Notes: a model not told the origin generated them from the letters alone. A DNA stretch of 64,000 nt from Hungatella hathewayi (GCA_025149285.1 CP102274.1:3746001-3810000), one strand, 5' to 3'; positions 44,887 through 53,913 are shown, numbered from the stretch's first letter. Numbers and translations are program-made.

Positions 44887-46525
44887 GTTTCCGTTTCATA
44901 TCCGCCTTATTCTGATACATGGCATCGTCGGCCCGTTTAAATACATTGGAAAAGACCAGATCCGTTACACTGTTATAAACAGCGATTCCCCTTGCGATGG
45001 ATAAGTGCTTATCCTTCTGGTCACTCCGATTATATTCCTCAATCGCAAAGTGGAAATTCTCCAGCAGATGCTCATAATTCGCATAATCTGCTCCTTCCAT
45101 GATGACTACAAATTCATCTCCGCCAATCCGGTAAACCGGGCTGTGCGGGAAGCACTTACAAATCAGACGGCACGCATCCACAATAAACATATCCCCAAAA
45201 TCATGTCCGTAATTGTCGTTGATACGCTTCAAATCGTTAATATCCAATACCACGACCGCAAATTCCGGCCGTCCATTCCGCATCTGTTCCTCCAGACGCC
45301 GTTCCGCATCCTGGTAGGCCGTCTTGTTCTTTACGCCCGTCAGCGCATCCCGGTAGGCCAGGCTGTTTATGTAATTAATATACTTTTGCAGATGATCGAC
45401 GGTCTGCTGAAAGCTGTCTGACAACATACCTACTTCATCCTTTGTCTGCTGCGTCAGGGAAATGCTTAAGTCCCCTTTGGCAATCTGTTTCGCCGCCTCA
45501 TTTAGTTCCTTGAGCGGCCGTACCATCCGTCTGGTGATCAGTACTGTCACCCATACGGAAACCGGGGCAATCACCAGGAACGCTGCCACAATCTGTAACA
45601 AAAGCAGATTTTTGTTTTTGTCAATTTCCGAAAGCGGAGCCGTCACGGCCAGCCGCATTCCATTACGAAGCGTACGAAACGCCATCTGTCTTTTCACATT
45701 CTCATTCGTATAAGAAAAAAGACTGCTCCCGCTCGTACCGTTTTCCAGTTCCGCTACCAGCGGAATCAGGCTCTCATCCACATTTCCCATGGAGATTCCA
45801 AACGGATAGACCTTATGGCACATGACGGTTCCCTTTTCATCCGTTAAAAAGGCGCTTCCACTCTCATAAATCCGCACACGGTTTATCATTTCTTCAATAA
45901 CACTAAAATCAATATCCATGCCTACAACGCCCACGGTTTCGTTATTCTTATAGATTGGAATTACATAGGAAATCATCTGGATATCAATGTTTTCATTTGT
46001 ATAAGGGCTCATCCAGATCGCTCTGCCATTTCTTACAGGAATATAGTACCAGCCCACGTGTTCGGTATCAGTAGGGTTGTATCTGGAAAAGTCGGTGGGA
46101 ACCTGCTTCTGAAAGGTTCCATTTAAATTGGTTTTACTCCAGAATACGCCTGAAGTCGGCGGAGTAAAATCAGGATTATAACGGACGTATACTGCCACCG
46201 CTCCTTCTGTGTTGTTTGCCGCATTGACAGCGACTGCCTCTATTTGCTCCGTAAATGCCTTTCGTGTGTCGTCACTTTTTAAAAGTTCTACACTCTCTAA
46301 ATTTTCATCTGTATAGACGGCAAGGGTTTTGACTGACTGCTCAATCCGGGAGAGCATGGCGTCCACTTCGCAAGCCAGTTCACTGCACCGGTAGTTCATC
46401 ATTTGGGCAGAATCCTCATCTACCACCCGTTTTGCGCTGATGATGCCGGCTCCGCCAATCACGGCAGAACAGACAAAGACACAGCTTAAAACTAATGTGA
46501 TAAATTTTGTCTGTATTGATTTCAT
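44837..46525 (-). CDS. Membrane diguanylate cyclase (dCache-HAMP-GGDEF)
   Basis: A 562-residue protein. It has a transmembrane helix at about 9-31, a double-Cache extracellular sensor (about 40-290; VGWYYIPVRNGRAIWMSPY, VVGMDIDFSVIEEMI), a second helix at about 293-315, HAMP, and a C-terminal GGDEF (VYRIGGDEFVVIMEG, intact). It should make cyclic-di-GMP in response to an extracellular small molecule, often an amino acid or organic acid for Cache domains. There is no RxxD inhibitory site immediately before the motif by eye. ATG with AGGAGG eight bases upstream. The start overlaps the stop of the receiver gene (ATGA), so the two are translationally coupled. Confidence 0.92.
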   Translation of the reverse strand: MKSIQTKFITLVLSCVFVCSAVIGGAGIISAKRVVDEDSAQMMNYRCSELACEVDAMLSRIEQSVKTLAVYTDENLESVELLKSDDTRKAFTEQIEAVAVNAANNTEGAVAVYVRYNPDFTPPTSGVFWSKTNLNGTFQKQVPTDFSRYNPTDTEHVGWYYIPVRNGRAIWMSPYTNENIDIQMISYVIPIYKNNETVGVVGMDIDFSVIEEMINRVRIYESGSAFLTDEKGTVMCHKVYPFGISMGNVDESLIPLVAELENGTSGSSLFSYTNENVKRQMAFRTLRNGMRLAVTAPLSEIDKNKNLLLLQIVAAFLVIAPVSVWVTVLITRRMVRPLKELNEAAKQIAKGDLSISLTQQTKDEVGMLSDSFQQTVDHLQKYINYINSLAYRDALTGVKNKTAYQDAERRLEEQMRNGRPEFAVVVLDINDLKRINDNYGHDFGDMFIVDACRLICKCFPHSPVYRIGGDEFVVIMEGADYANYEHLLENFHFAIEEYNRSDQKDKHLSIARGIAVYNSVTDLVFSNVFKRADDAMYQNKADMKRKHVAAEAEENAERPSKG

Positions 46526-46947
46526 AACTTATTCCTCCTGGGTCTGGAATGAGATGAAATGACATTGTTCTTTATGCGTAACTTGCGTTCCCATGTTTTA
46601 GAATCCCTTTCGATTCTTTTCTGAATATCAGTGATAACAAATGGCCGGACAAGACAGCCTATAATCTCCTTGTTTTTTTTCTTGGCAAGCCCTGTATTAT
46701 CATCGGTAACAAGATAAATCATGGTTTCCGGGCGAAAGTGATGGATTCCCTCGGCCACCTGAATTCCGTTGAAACGGCGGGTATAATATTCGGCGAAGAC
46801 CAAATCCACCGGGTTTTCAAAGCTGTACTGCACAGCCAGGCTTGGAGAGGTAAAGTCTGTAATTTCTGCATTAGGAAACGCCGCACGCAGACATTTTACC
46901 AGTTCTTCCAGCCGATCAGGTTCGTTATCTACCACTATTATTTTCAT
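46522..46947 (-). CDS. Degenerate receiver-domain protein
   Basis: A 141-residue protein made of one CheY-like receiver domain and a short basic tail. The acidic pocket is partly kept (VVDNEPDRLEELV). The phospho-acceptor position reads VDLVFAEYYTRR, with Glu in place of Asp, and the conserved Lys is Arg (CLVRPF). A Glu there often mimics the phosphorylated state, so this is likely a pseudo-receiver acting by protein contact rather than by phosphorelay (inference). It overlaps the membrane diguanylate cyclase gene by four bases and may modulate it. AAGGAG lies ahead of the ATG at 46947. Confidence 0.75.
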   Translation of the reverse strand: MKIIVVDNEPDRLEELVKCLRAAFPNAEITDFTSPSLAVQYSFENPVDLVFAEYYTRRFNGIQVAEGIHHFRPETMIYLVTDDNTGLAKKKNKEIIGCLVRPFVITDIQKRIERDSKTWERKLRIKNNVISSHSRPRRNKL

Positions 46948-47033
46948 CCCTGTTTCTCCTTATTTTTGATACCTGTAACATCTATCCGCCTGTTTTTATT
47001 ATGATATATTTCTTTATAGCATAATAAACACCC

Positions 47034-47049
47034 ACAAAACACGTTTTGT
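47034..47049. promoter_or_regulatory. Palindrome in the divergent intergenic region
   Basis: ACAAAAC-AC-GTTTTGT has perfect 7-base arms with a two-base centre. It lies between the receiver/cyclase operon (minus strand) and the LytTR operon (plus strand). It could be an operator or the base of a small hairpin. Confidence 0.5.
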
Positions 47050-47113
47050 TGCGAATAGTGCTGCCGGCGTTGTAATTAGACAGGTGAAAAAGCGCATATG
47101 CCGTCGAAGTAAG

Positions 47114-47143
47114 TTGACAACTTCCGCTGCCAACTAGTAAAAT
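47114..47143 (+). promoter_or_regulatory. Promoter of the LytTR-surface protein-kinase operon
   Basis: TTGACA (47114-47119), 18 bases, TAAAAT (47138-47143). The -35 box is the centre of a palindrome AAGTTG-A-CAACTT (47111-47123), which could be an operator. Confidence 0.6.
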
Positions 47144-47170
47144 AAATACGAACAAAAAAAGAAGGTACTG

Positions 47171-47947
47171 ATGAAGATGAAGATTAAAATCGCCGTATGT
47201 GAAGACTGCCAAAAAGATGCTGATTTATTATGCGAACAGCTTTCCCGTTACTGTCAGGAAAGTGGTCTGCCGACTTATGATGTAGATATCTATCCGAATG
47301 GATTTACATTTTCTAAAAATTGCTTACCGGGAAGCTATGATTTGATTTTTATGGATATCTATCTGGAACAGGATGATGGAATGCGGCTGGCACAGAACTT
47401 CCGCAAGGCTGACAAGGAATGCCCTATTGTTTTTTTCACCCGCAGTACAGACCACGCCGTAGAAGCCTTTAAGGTGAACGCCGCCCATTATCTGACAAAG
47501 CCTTTAGCCTATGAAAATCTTGCAGAGGCGCTTGACCGTTGCCTGCGCCTTCATGAAAGACAGTCCAAATTTATTCTGCTGCCTACGGAAAAAGCGGTGC
47601 AGAAGATACGCGTTGCCGAAATCGTATACATTGAGGTCTTTAACAACATCAGTGTGGTACATCTTAAGAGGGAAACGGTATCCTCCAGAATTTCGCTGAA
47701 GAATCTGCTTATGGAACTCACTAAAACTGAGGCTGACGCCGAATTCCTGCGCTGTCATCGAAGCTATATGGTGAACATGAACTGGATCAGGGCACTCAAG
47801 AGCGATTTTTTTCTGATGGATACGGGAATACCTGTTCCCATTTCCAAGTACATGAAAAAACAGGTCATTTGCGCCTATGAAGAATTTGCGTTAAAACAGA
47901 TACGGGATACACAAACGATACCGGCTACGCCGAAGGAGGTGCGATGA
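47171..47947 (+). CDS. LytTR-family response regulator
   Basis: A 258-residue regulator. The receiver domain (about 3-125) has the phospho-Asp in YDLIFMDIYLEQDDG and the conserved Lys in YLTKPL. A C-terminal LytTR DNA-binding domain follows (about 140-240; RVAEIVYIEVFNNISVVHL, DAEFLRCHRSYMVNMNWI). This layout matches AgrA/VirR-type regulators that act with GHKL kinases. The partner is the 7TM kinase two genes later. The ATG has AAGG five bases upstream. The stop overlaps the next start (ATGA). Confidence 0.92.
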   Translation: MKMKIKIAVCEDCQKDADLLCEQLSRYCQESGLPTYDVDIYPNGFTFSKNCLPGSYDLIFMDIYLEQDDGMRLAQNFRKADKECPIVFFTRSTDHAVEAFKVNAAHYLTKPLAYENLAEALDRCLRLHERQSKFILLPTEKAVQKIRVAEIVYIEVFNNISVVHLKRETVSSRISLKNLLMELTKTEADAEFLRCHRSYMVNMNWIRALKSDFFLMDTGIPVPISKYMKKQVICAYEEFALKQIRDTQTIPATPKEVR

Positions 47948-50193
47948 GTATGCGGAGAATCCTTTCCGTAACATTAGTTTTGGGGCTTCTGCTCTGTGGA
48001 ACACCCGCTTTTGCCGCCGTTAAAGGCAGCGGGGAGGCATTTCCATCACAGCAGAACGCTCCTTTTTTCCTCTCCGGGATAAATTTATCGGGTAAAGACA
48101 GCATATTGGAAGCGGCTTCCGGTGATACACTGCCGGGAACTGCCACGGATTCCAATGCAACATCCGAAACGGCTAAACCTGCAACCCCTTCGGATGCAGA
48201 CGACAATTTTGATTCGAATCATCAAACTCTCCCACCTGAAATCGCCACGGATTCTAATTCGACAGCGCCGCTTACACCGGAGATGCAAACCGTTTACACC
48301 GCTGATGAACTGAGGGACCTGCTGGAAAATTATGATGGAACAGGCGGGACGATTTCCTTTGGCGCAACGATTACACTGGAACACAGCATTTACTTCTATG
48401 GGGAATCAGTCTGTATAAACACGGGCACTTTCGGTCTGATTTACGACGGCGGTTGCATTGAAACATTAGGAAATGACACATTAACGCTTGAACTGACAGG
48501 CGAGGGCATTGATATGCCAGTACTGGAAATTAAAAGAACCGTGTTGTATCCCGAATGGTATCACATCATCGACTGGAATTGCGCGCTGAGTGGTATGGAG
48601 GTGACCGCTGTCGGGCGGGAGGGCAATGGGGGGACGGCTGTCAGGGTCACGGCCGACTACGAAAGGCGCACCCCCACCACCGAGTATCAAACCAGAGGAC
48701 GCATCCGCTCCTATGGGGACGGCGCGGTGGGGCTGGAATTATGCTCCTCCGCCCAGACATACCTTCTGGACATCGAGGCGGAGGGCAGGAACGCCTGCGC
48801 CGTGGCCGCTGTGAATGGCGCGGATTTGTTCGCCTGCAAGCTGTCCGCACAGGGTGAGGGCGCTGTAGTCGCCACGGGGAATGGGGTTATTTTAGACAGC
48901 TGTATTCTGTCGGGTGAGTCTGATGGTGTCACAGTGATTCAGAGTACCATCGAAAGCCGGACAGGATTGGAACCACAGCTTATGCAGTACACTGATTCTG
49001 ACTCGATCGTTTACGATGCAATGGTTCACGACGAACAGCAGTATCTTCTGAGCAACGGGAAATATATCGATTTATATTTACAATATGACGAAAATCTGCT
49101 GGAGCATCTGGATACCAGCGTTCTTGGAGCCGTGGATATCCCGGTATCTCTGCATCCGTGTTTCCAGGGCTTCGGTTTAGAGGGCGAAAAGGAACTTACA
49201 TTCCGAATATGGATTCGCGACCCGGCTAAACCCGTCATCACAGAATATTGGCAGGAGGACAGTATAATCACCTTTTTCTCATGGTACAACGATGGTTTAG
49301 AGCCGGGTACAAGACTTTGGTCTTCCAAGGACGGCGGCAGTACGTGGGTGGACATCAGTGATTCGGATGGCGTTACCCTATGTGTAAACTCTAATGATAC
49401 ATCATTATTTATATTGGATACCTCCGGCCTTGACCAAACCATTTTTCTCGCACTCAAAAATGCAGCTGGCTGGTCGAATGTTGTTACCCTTTCACCGGGA
49501 AAAGACGGTAAAATACCCGTCGGAGCGGGCGGCGACCGGGATGGCGGCGACCGGGAGGAACTGCCGGGCGGCGATGGCGGGAATCACGACAACGGGAATA
49601 CGGACGATGACTCGGCCATCGGCGACGACAGCGGTTCTTCCGGCAGCACTCCTCCATCTGAGGCTGGACAGGGCGGGCAGCCGGACAACAGCAGTGGAGA
49701 ACATGACGATAGAGATGGGAACAACGACACAACTACAGACACCGGCGCCAATTCCGCTGTCAATGAGAGCCAACAGACAGATCATCAACAGGAGCAGCCA
49801 AACAATCATGGTGAAAGCAGCGTCTCTCCGTCCACTTTTCCTGTGTCCTCAGAAAAGTGGACGATAGATTTTTCACCCATCCGTTTATCGCAGCAAGATC
49901 ATGCACAACCCGATAGTCAGAATACCCAAACTTTTTCAGATATACCTGTCGTGCAGATGCCTGCCCACGATGAAACAGAGGCTGTTTTAAATCCCCTGGA
50001 AACGCCTGCCGAATTGAATTCCTTTGATGCTGTTCCCAATCTGGAAGCGCAAGAGCGGGAAAGCGGTTTTACCACGCCGGACAAGTCCGCTTCTTCCCGT
50101 CAAGCGGATACCGTCCTCTCTGTCCTTGTCCTCTGTGGAGCAGGCGGAATAACGGCCTTTGTCACCTTCCGAAAAAAACGAGGTGAACGATGA
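47944..50193 (+). CDS. Secreted, membrane-anchored surface protein
   Basis: A 749-residue protein. The signal peptide is residues 1-28 (LLLCGTPAFAA). A Ser/Thr/Asp-rich segment follows, then a beta-rich region at about 115-370, possibly a right-handed beta-helix (ISFGATITLEHSIYFYGESV). Residues about 520-650 are a long disordered Gly/Asp/Asn-rich linker. The C-terminus has a membrane helix and a positive tail (SVLVLCGAGGITAFVTF-RKKRGER) without a recognisable LPxTG sortase motif. The stretch around 48,590-48,850 is clearly richer in G+C than its surroundings. It is coupled by four-base overlaps to the response regulator before it and the kinase after it. That suggests a joint role, for example as a co-sensor (inference). 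No known family. Confidence 0.8.
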   Translation: MSMRRILSVTLVLGLLLCGTPAFAAVKGSGEAFPSQQNAPFFLSGINLSGKDSILEAASGDTLPGTATDSNATSETAKPATPSDADDNFDSNHQTLPPEIATDSNSTAPLTPEMQTVYTADELRDLLENYDGTGGTISFGATITLEHSIYFYGESVCINTGTFGLIYDGGCIETLGNDTLTLELTGEGIDMPVLEIKRTVLYPEWYHIIDWNCALSGMEVTAVGREGNGGTAVRVTADYERRTPTTEYQTRGRIRSYGDGAVGLELCSSAQTYLLDIEAEGRNACAVAAVNGADLFACKLSAQGEGAVVATGNGVILDSCILSGESDGVTVIQSTIESRTGLEPQLMQYTDSDSIVYDAMVHDEQQYLLSNGKYIDLYLQYDENLLEHLDTSVLGAVDIPVSLHPCFQGFGLEGEKELTFRIWIRDPAKPVITEYWQEDSIITFFSWYNDGLEPGTRLWSSKDGGSTWVDISDSDGVTLCVNSNDTSLFILDTSGLDQTIFLALKNAAGWSNVVTLSPGKDGKIPVGAGGDRDGGDREELPGGDGGNHDNGNTDDDSAIGDDSGSSGSTPPSEAGQGGQPDNSSGEHDDRDGNNDTTTDTGANSAVNESQQTDHQQEQPNNHGESSVSPSTFPVSSEKWTIDFSPIRLSQQDHAQPDSQNTQTFSDIPVVQMPAHDETEAVLNPLETPAELNSFDAVPNLEAQERESGFTTPDKSASSRQADTVLSVLVLCGAGGITAFVTFRKKRGER

Positions 50194-52124
50194 TGCGAGG
50201 GGAAAAAGTGATGCAAAGAAGCAACCACTTTCGATTCGCTTTTATCCTGCTTCTATTAGTGATTTCCGGTATTACCTCATCAATCTGTCTTTTGCTGTAT
50301 CAATATGACAACAAATACACTGCACCTGGACCGGCTTCGGCATATGGCAGCATGGAAGTGGAAGCAGAGACTCTTAATGGACAGGGAGTCATATGGCTGG
50401 TGGATGGCTGGGAATTTTATGGAGGCCTCCTGCTTACGCCTGCTGATTTTCGTTCCAATATGCCTGCTCCTGACCGTTATCTATTCGCCGGGCAGCAGGG
50501 CGGCTTTGAAAGCGTAACCGGAAACCCTCATGGCAGTGCAAGTTACCGCTTAACCATAAAGCTGCCAAAGCAGACGCAGACCTATTCCCTTTACCTGCCT
50601 GAACTGCGTTCCTCATGCCGGCTGTATGTAAATGGGGTGGAACGTCTGGCTCTGGGTGAAATCTCTCCCGAACATTACAAAGCTGAAACTGCGGAAAAAA
50701 TCGTTCCTTTTGAAGCGGCAGGTGAGGTGGAACTGCTCCTTGCAGTTTCCGATTTTTCCGGTGCCTATGGCGGGCTTACCTATCCTCCCGCACTGGGAAC
50801 ACCTGATTCCATTCATGATATGACTACAGTGAGGCTTAACCTGCGCACAGCGTTGCTTACCATGACGGCTCTGTTTGGTGTAATTTCTCTGCTTATAGGA
50901 ATTGCAAACCCTCAAAATTCCCTGACAGGCCTATATGCCCTGTATTGTCTCACGTTTTTGGGATTCACCTGCTATCCCGTGGCCAAGACTCTGTTCCCAG
51001 CCTTTGGCGGGTTATATTTTGTGGAGAATTTGTCCTTCTGCGCCATGATTCTTATGATATTTATTTTGCAAAGAAGACTCTTTACGCTTGAAACACCTGT
51101 GAATACGTTTGGCATTGCATTCGGAGGGCTGGTCTGTGTGGTCTGTATTTTTTATCATTTATTTTTACCACAGGCCAGCCTCACCATGCTTCTCTCATAT
51201 TCCAGGCTGATTTCGCTGTACAAATCTATAAGCGCCGCCTTGCTGACAGGAAGCACGATCTGGATGCTTCTGCGGCGGTCAGATGAAACCGCTCACCATG
51301 CAAAATTTCTTTTGTGCGGTATTGTAATTTTTGACTGCACACTGATAATGGATCGGTTTCTGCCCCTGTACGAGCCGATTTATTCAGGGTGGTTTCTGGA
51401 AATTTCCAGCCTGTGCATGGTGCTGCTGATTGGTGCGATCCTCCTGCAGGAAATCTACATCCGCACGGCTGCAAGTCTGCGCCTGGAGGAAACAATACGG
51501 CTGACAGGGCAAAATCTCGCCATGCAGAAGGAACAGCACCAAACCATGATAGAAGCAATTGCAGGTGAGCGTACCTTTCGCCATGATCTGCGGCAGCATA
51601 TCTCCGTCCTGCATGAATTTGCCGAAAGGGACGATATGGATTCTCTAAAGCAGTATTTTGACCAGTTAGAAGGCAGGCTTCCTGCAAACTATGCAGGAGT
51701 TTTCTGTGAAAATGCGGCAGTCGATGCAATCCTGCGCCATTATAAGACGAATGCGGAATCTGCCGGAATAGAATTCAGCGCAGCGGTTCAAGTGGCTGAG
51801 GGGATGCCGATAAGTGATGTGGATTTGTGTGTCATCTTCGGAAATTGTCTGGAAAACGCATTGGAAGCCTGCAAACGGCAAACGGATCATAAAAAATATG
51901 TGATGGTGAGCGCCGGAACATCGGTGGGAGTGTTCGCAATTACGGTTGAAAACAGTTTTAATGGTTCCCTGCGGCGAAGCGGGGCTGGATTTTTTTCAAG
52001 CAAGCAATCGCGCATTGGGATAGGCACAGCCTCTGTACAGGCTATTGCGAAAAAGTATAACGGCAAGGCCACATTTAAGTCTGATGATAATAAGTTTCAA
52101 GCCCTGATTGTTTTGCATTTGTAA
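50190..52124 (+). CDS. 7TM-DISM sensor kinase with GHKL ATPase domain
   Basis: A 644-residue membrane kinase. It has an N-terminal helix, an extracellular beta-sandwich of the 7TMR-DISM type (about 45-205; YRLTIKLPKQTQTYSLYLPE), seven predicted membrane helices (about 210-425), a coiled coil, and a GHKL-type transmitter. The phospho-acceptor is in TFRHDLRQHISVL, the N-box is NCLENALEAC, and the glycine loop is GIGTASVQAIAKKY, with no classical HisKA box; this is the AgrC/NatK style. The start may be the ATG at 50190 (overlapping the previous stop) or at 50211, where GAGGGG is better spaced. It is the last gene of a three-gene operon. Confidence 0.88.
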   Translation: MMRGEKVMQRSNHFRFAFILLLLVISGITSSICLLLYQYDNKYTAPGPASAYGSMEVEAETLNGQGVIWLVDGWEFYGGLLLTPADFRSNMPAPDRYLFAGQQGGFESVTGNPHGSASYRLTIKLPKQTQTYSLYLPELRSSCRLYVNGVERLALGEISPEHYKAETAEKIVPFEAAGEVELLLAVSDFSGAYGGLTYPPALGTPDSIHDMTTVRLNLRTALLTMTALFGVISLLIGIANPQNSLTGLYALYCLTFLGFTCYPVAKTLFPAFGGLYFVENLSFCAMILMIFILQRRLFTLETPVNTFGIAFGGLVCVVCIFYHLFLPQASLTMLLSYSRLISLYKSISAALLTGSTIWMLLRRSDETAHHAKFLLCGIVIFDCTLIMDRFLPLYEPIYSGWFLEISSLCMVLLIGAILLQEIYIRTAASLRLEETIRLTGQNLAMQKEQHQTMIEAIAGERTFRHDLRQHISVLHEFAERDDMDSLKQYFDQLEGRLPANYAGVFCENAAVDAILRHYKTNAESAGIEFSAAVQVAEGMPISDVDLCVIFGNCLENALEACKRQTDHKKYVMVSAGTSVGVFAITVENSFNGSLRRSGAGFFSSKQSRIGIGTASVQAIAKKYNGKATFKSDDNKFQALIVLHL

Positions 52125-52171
52125 TTAAAACATTCCTGATATAGTCGTTATAACGGTATCGCTTCACTCTA

Positions 52172-52276
52172 TCAAGGCCGTAAACCTGGGCGATTGCAGA
52201 GGTCTTTCAGGTACATATAAACCGTCCTGGCACGGTGCGGCAGTTCCTCGGCATAGATTGCAGAAAAATATTCCAT
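52172..52276 (-). pseudogene. N-terminal scrap of a conjugative-element HTH protein
   Basis: A 34-codon frame with a good GAGAGGTG ribosome binding site: MEYFSAIYAEELPHRARTVY, then MYLKDLCN. This is the N-terminus of the helix-turn-helix/replication-type protein common in Tn1549-like conjugative elements. It goes out of register after CNR and stops. The rest of the gene is gone. Confidence 0.6.
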
Positions 52277-52314
52277 AGGCTCACCTCTCTAATCTGTCCG
52301 AAGCGGCGGTCTGT

Positions 52315-52367
52315 GGGGGTGTGTCAAATAAACTGTGTATCACTTGCAGATTATTCGACACACCCCC
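52315..52367. repeat. Long inverted repeat at the IS256-type border
   Basis: GGGGGTGTGTC-a-AATAA (52315-52331) pairs with TTATT-c-GACACACCCCC (52351-52367): 16 pairs and one mismatch around a 19-base loop, followed by CTTTTG. It can act as a terminator for the kinase operon. The arm sequence also looks like an insertion-sequence terminus present twice in inverted orientation. Confidence 0.55.
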
Positions 52368-52450
52368 CTTTTGAATAGGTATCATCATTATTGACAATAC
52401 TGCACGTAGATGGAATAAATTGGTAAATAAATTTTGTGAGGTAAAGGGAT

Positions 52451-53394
52451 ATGACATCAGGATTTAATTATCAGGAGGAACTTTCTAAGTGCAGTACCAT
52501 GGAGGATATCACTGGTCCAAATGGACTTGTCCAACGAATGGTAAAAGATGCGATTGAGCAGATCCTTCAAAATGAAATCGCAGATTATATCACAGATGAA
52601 AAAAGTAAGGGAAATACCCCGAAACGGAATGGAGCATCACCCAAAAAAGTAAAGACTTCTTACGGCAGCATTAACATTGATGTTCCAAGAGTCCGGGAAG
52701 GAGAATTCGAACCGGAAGTCATTAAAAAGAGGGCTGTCTCGAGGAAGGGTTGGAAGCACAAATCATTTCGATGTATGCGAAAGGGATGACGGTGCGTGAT
52801 ATTGTTTCTCATGTCCAGACGCTTTATGGAATCGAATTGTCTCCGGCTTCCGTTTCTAATATAACTGATAAAATCATGGAAGAAGCAAGGGAGTGGTACA
52901 GCCGGACCCTGGATGGTTTTTATCCGGTCGTATTCCTGGATGCTGTTCACTATAAAAGTCCGTGAAGAAGGGCGGATCGTCACAAAGGCAGCCTATGTCG
53001 CACTGGGAATCAATGCGGAAGGCCGAAAAGACATACTGGGGATCTGGATTGGTGAAAATGAAGGCGCCAAGTTTTGGTTGAAGGTATGTAATGAACTGAA
53101 GAATTGTGGAGTAAAAGATATCCTGATTGCCTGTATCGATGGCCTGCAGGGATTTCCGGATGCGAGCAAAACCATATTTCCCGAAACAATGATTCAGCTG
53201 TGTATTATCCATCAAATACGGAACACCATGAAATATATAGCCTATAAGGATTCCAAGGCTTTTATGAAGGATCTGAAGCGGGTATACGGAGCCGAGAGCG
53301 AGGAGATCGCATTTATGAATCTGGAGGCGATGAAGGACAGCTGGAAGTAGTATAGTGCGGTCATTGAGAACTGGCAGATGAAAGGATCCGATTT
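52451..53394 (+). pseudogene. IS256-family (MULE/DDE) transposase, frameshifted
   Basis: Three successive frames give one transposase: NGLVQRMVKDAIEQILQNEI to about 52,745; then EAQIISMYAKGMTVRDIVSH, LYGIELSPASVSNITDKI and YPVVFLDAVHYK to about 52,960; then VREEGRIVTKAAYVALGINA, IWIGENEGAKFWLKV, DGLQGFPDASKTIFPET and IHQIRNTMKYI. An in-frame TAG at 53348 follows WK, and the frame continues YSAVIENWQ before homology stops. The catalytic Asp regions are present, but about the last 70-100 residues, with the final Glu, are missing. Inactive. Confidence 0.85.
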
Positions 53395-53583
53395 TCAGAA
53401 GAATCTATCATACCAGTTAATGCGGAAGTAATCGTTAGCGGAAGATAGTCTGTAGAAGAGAATGGCTTTCTCCAGAAATTCGCTTCGACTTTTGCAGTTA
53501 TCTTTTTCCTTCCATTCATCTAATGCTGCAAGCGTACTCGGATATAGCCAGACCGGAATCCGTTCTTTGATTTCGCCTTCCAT
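53395..53583 (-). pseudogene. Small ribbon-helix-helix-like element protein, altered 3' end
   Basis: ATG at 53583 with GGAGAGG upstream. The protein reads MEGEIKERIPVWLYPSTLAA, LDEWKEKDNCKSRSEFLEKA, ILFYRLSSAND and then a short foreign tail (YFRINWYDRFF) that lies on the IS side. The N-terminal part resembles small ribbon-helix-helix proteins carried by Clostridia conjugative elements. Its own C-terminus seems replaced at about 53,430 by the deletion joint. Confidence 0.55.
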
Positions 53584-53604
53584 GTTCACCTCTCCTCAAA
53601 AGAA

Positions 53605-53845
53605 TACTACTTGTGGCAGTAGTCGGATGTTTCTTGTAATCGTTGTAGTCATATAGATCCCCTGATTCTAGTATTTCCCTTATGATTTCGGATATTACCA
53701 TTTTCTGTTTGCCCGATGCTGGGAGATATCCTTTTGTACTTTTTACTAGCTCTGCACCGTCTCGCGCAGCAATGTAATAAATCAAATTTTCTAAGCGTCT
53801 TTTCTGACGTCTATAATAATGACAATTAAGAATAAGTTTTGGCAT
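53605..53845 (-). pseudogene. N-terminal fragment of a MobP-type relaxase
   Basis: About 80 codons: MPKLILNCHYYRRQKRRLEN, IYYIAARDGAELV, GYLPASGKQKMVISEIIREI, LYDYNDYKKHPTTATS. The opening and the YIAxRDGxE and LPAxxKQ blocks match the start of the MobP3/MobL-like relaxases of Gram-positive integrative elements. Homology ends at about 53,605, just before the ribosome binding site of the small gene. Part of a decayed conjugative element. Confidence 0.6.
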
Positions 53846-53866
53846 CTCCAACTTCCATTAAATAAA

Positions 53867-53903
53867 TTAACTGCCTGTTCTAATTCAGAAAACAGGCAGT
53901 TAA
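53867..53903 (-). terminator. Terminator of the DUF4091 operon
   Basis: TTAACTGCCTGTT and AACAGGCAGTTAA form a perfect 13-base stem with an 11-base loop, followed on the minus strand by TTTATTT. It lies 10 bases after the DUF4091 stop codon. Confidence 0.85.
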
Positions 53904-53913
53904 TATTTATAAT

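Larger units (their letters stand above)
52315..53394 (+). mobile_element. Broken IS256-family insertion sequence
   Basis: The left end is taken as the inverted repeat at 52315. The right end is lost: the transposase breaks off, and the sequence passes into conjugative-element debris at about 53,390-53,430. No matching right terminal repeat was found. Confidence 0.6.

Noticed and set aside
49492..49809. Minus-strand frames in the surface-protein gene
   Set aside because: They are antisense to the low-complexity Gly/Asp-rich linker, whose repeated codons give long stop-free reverse frames.
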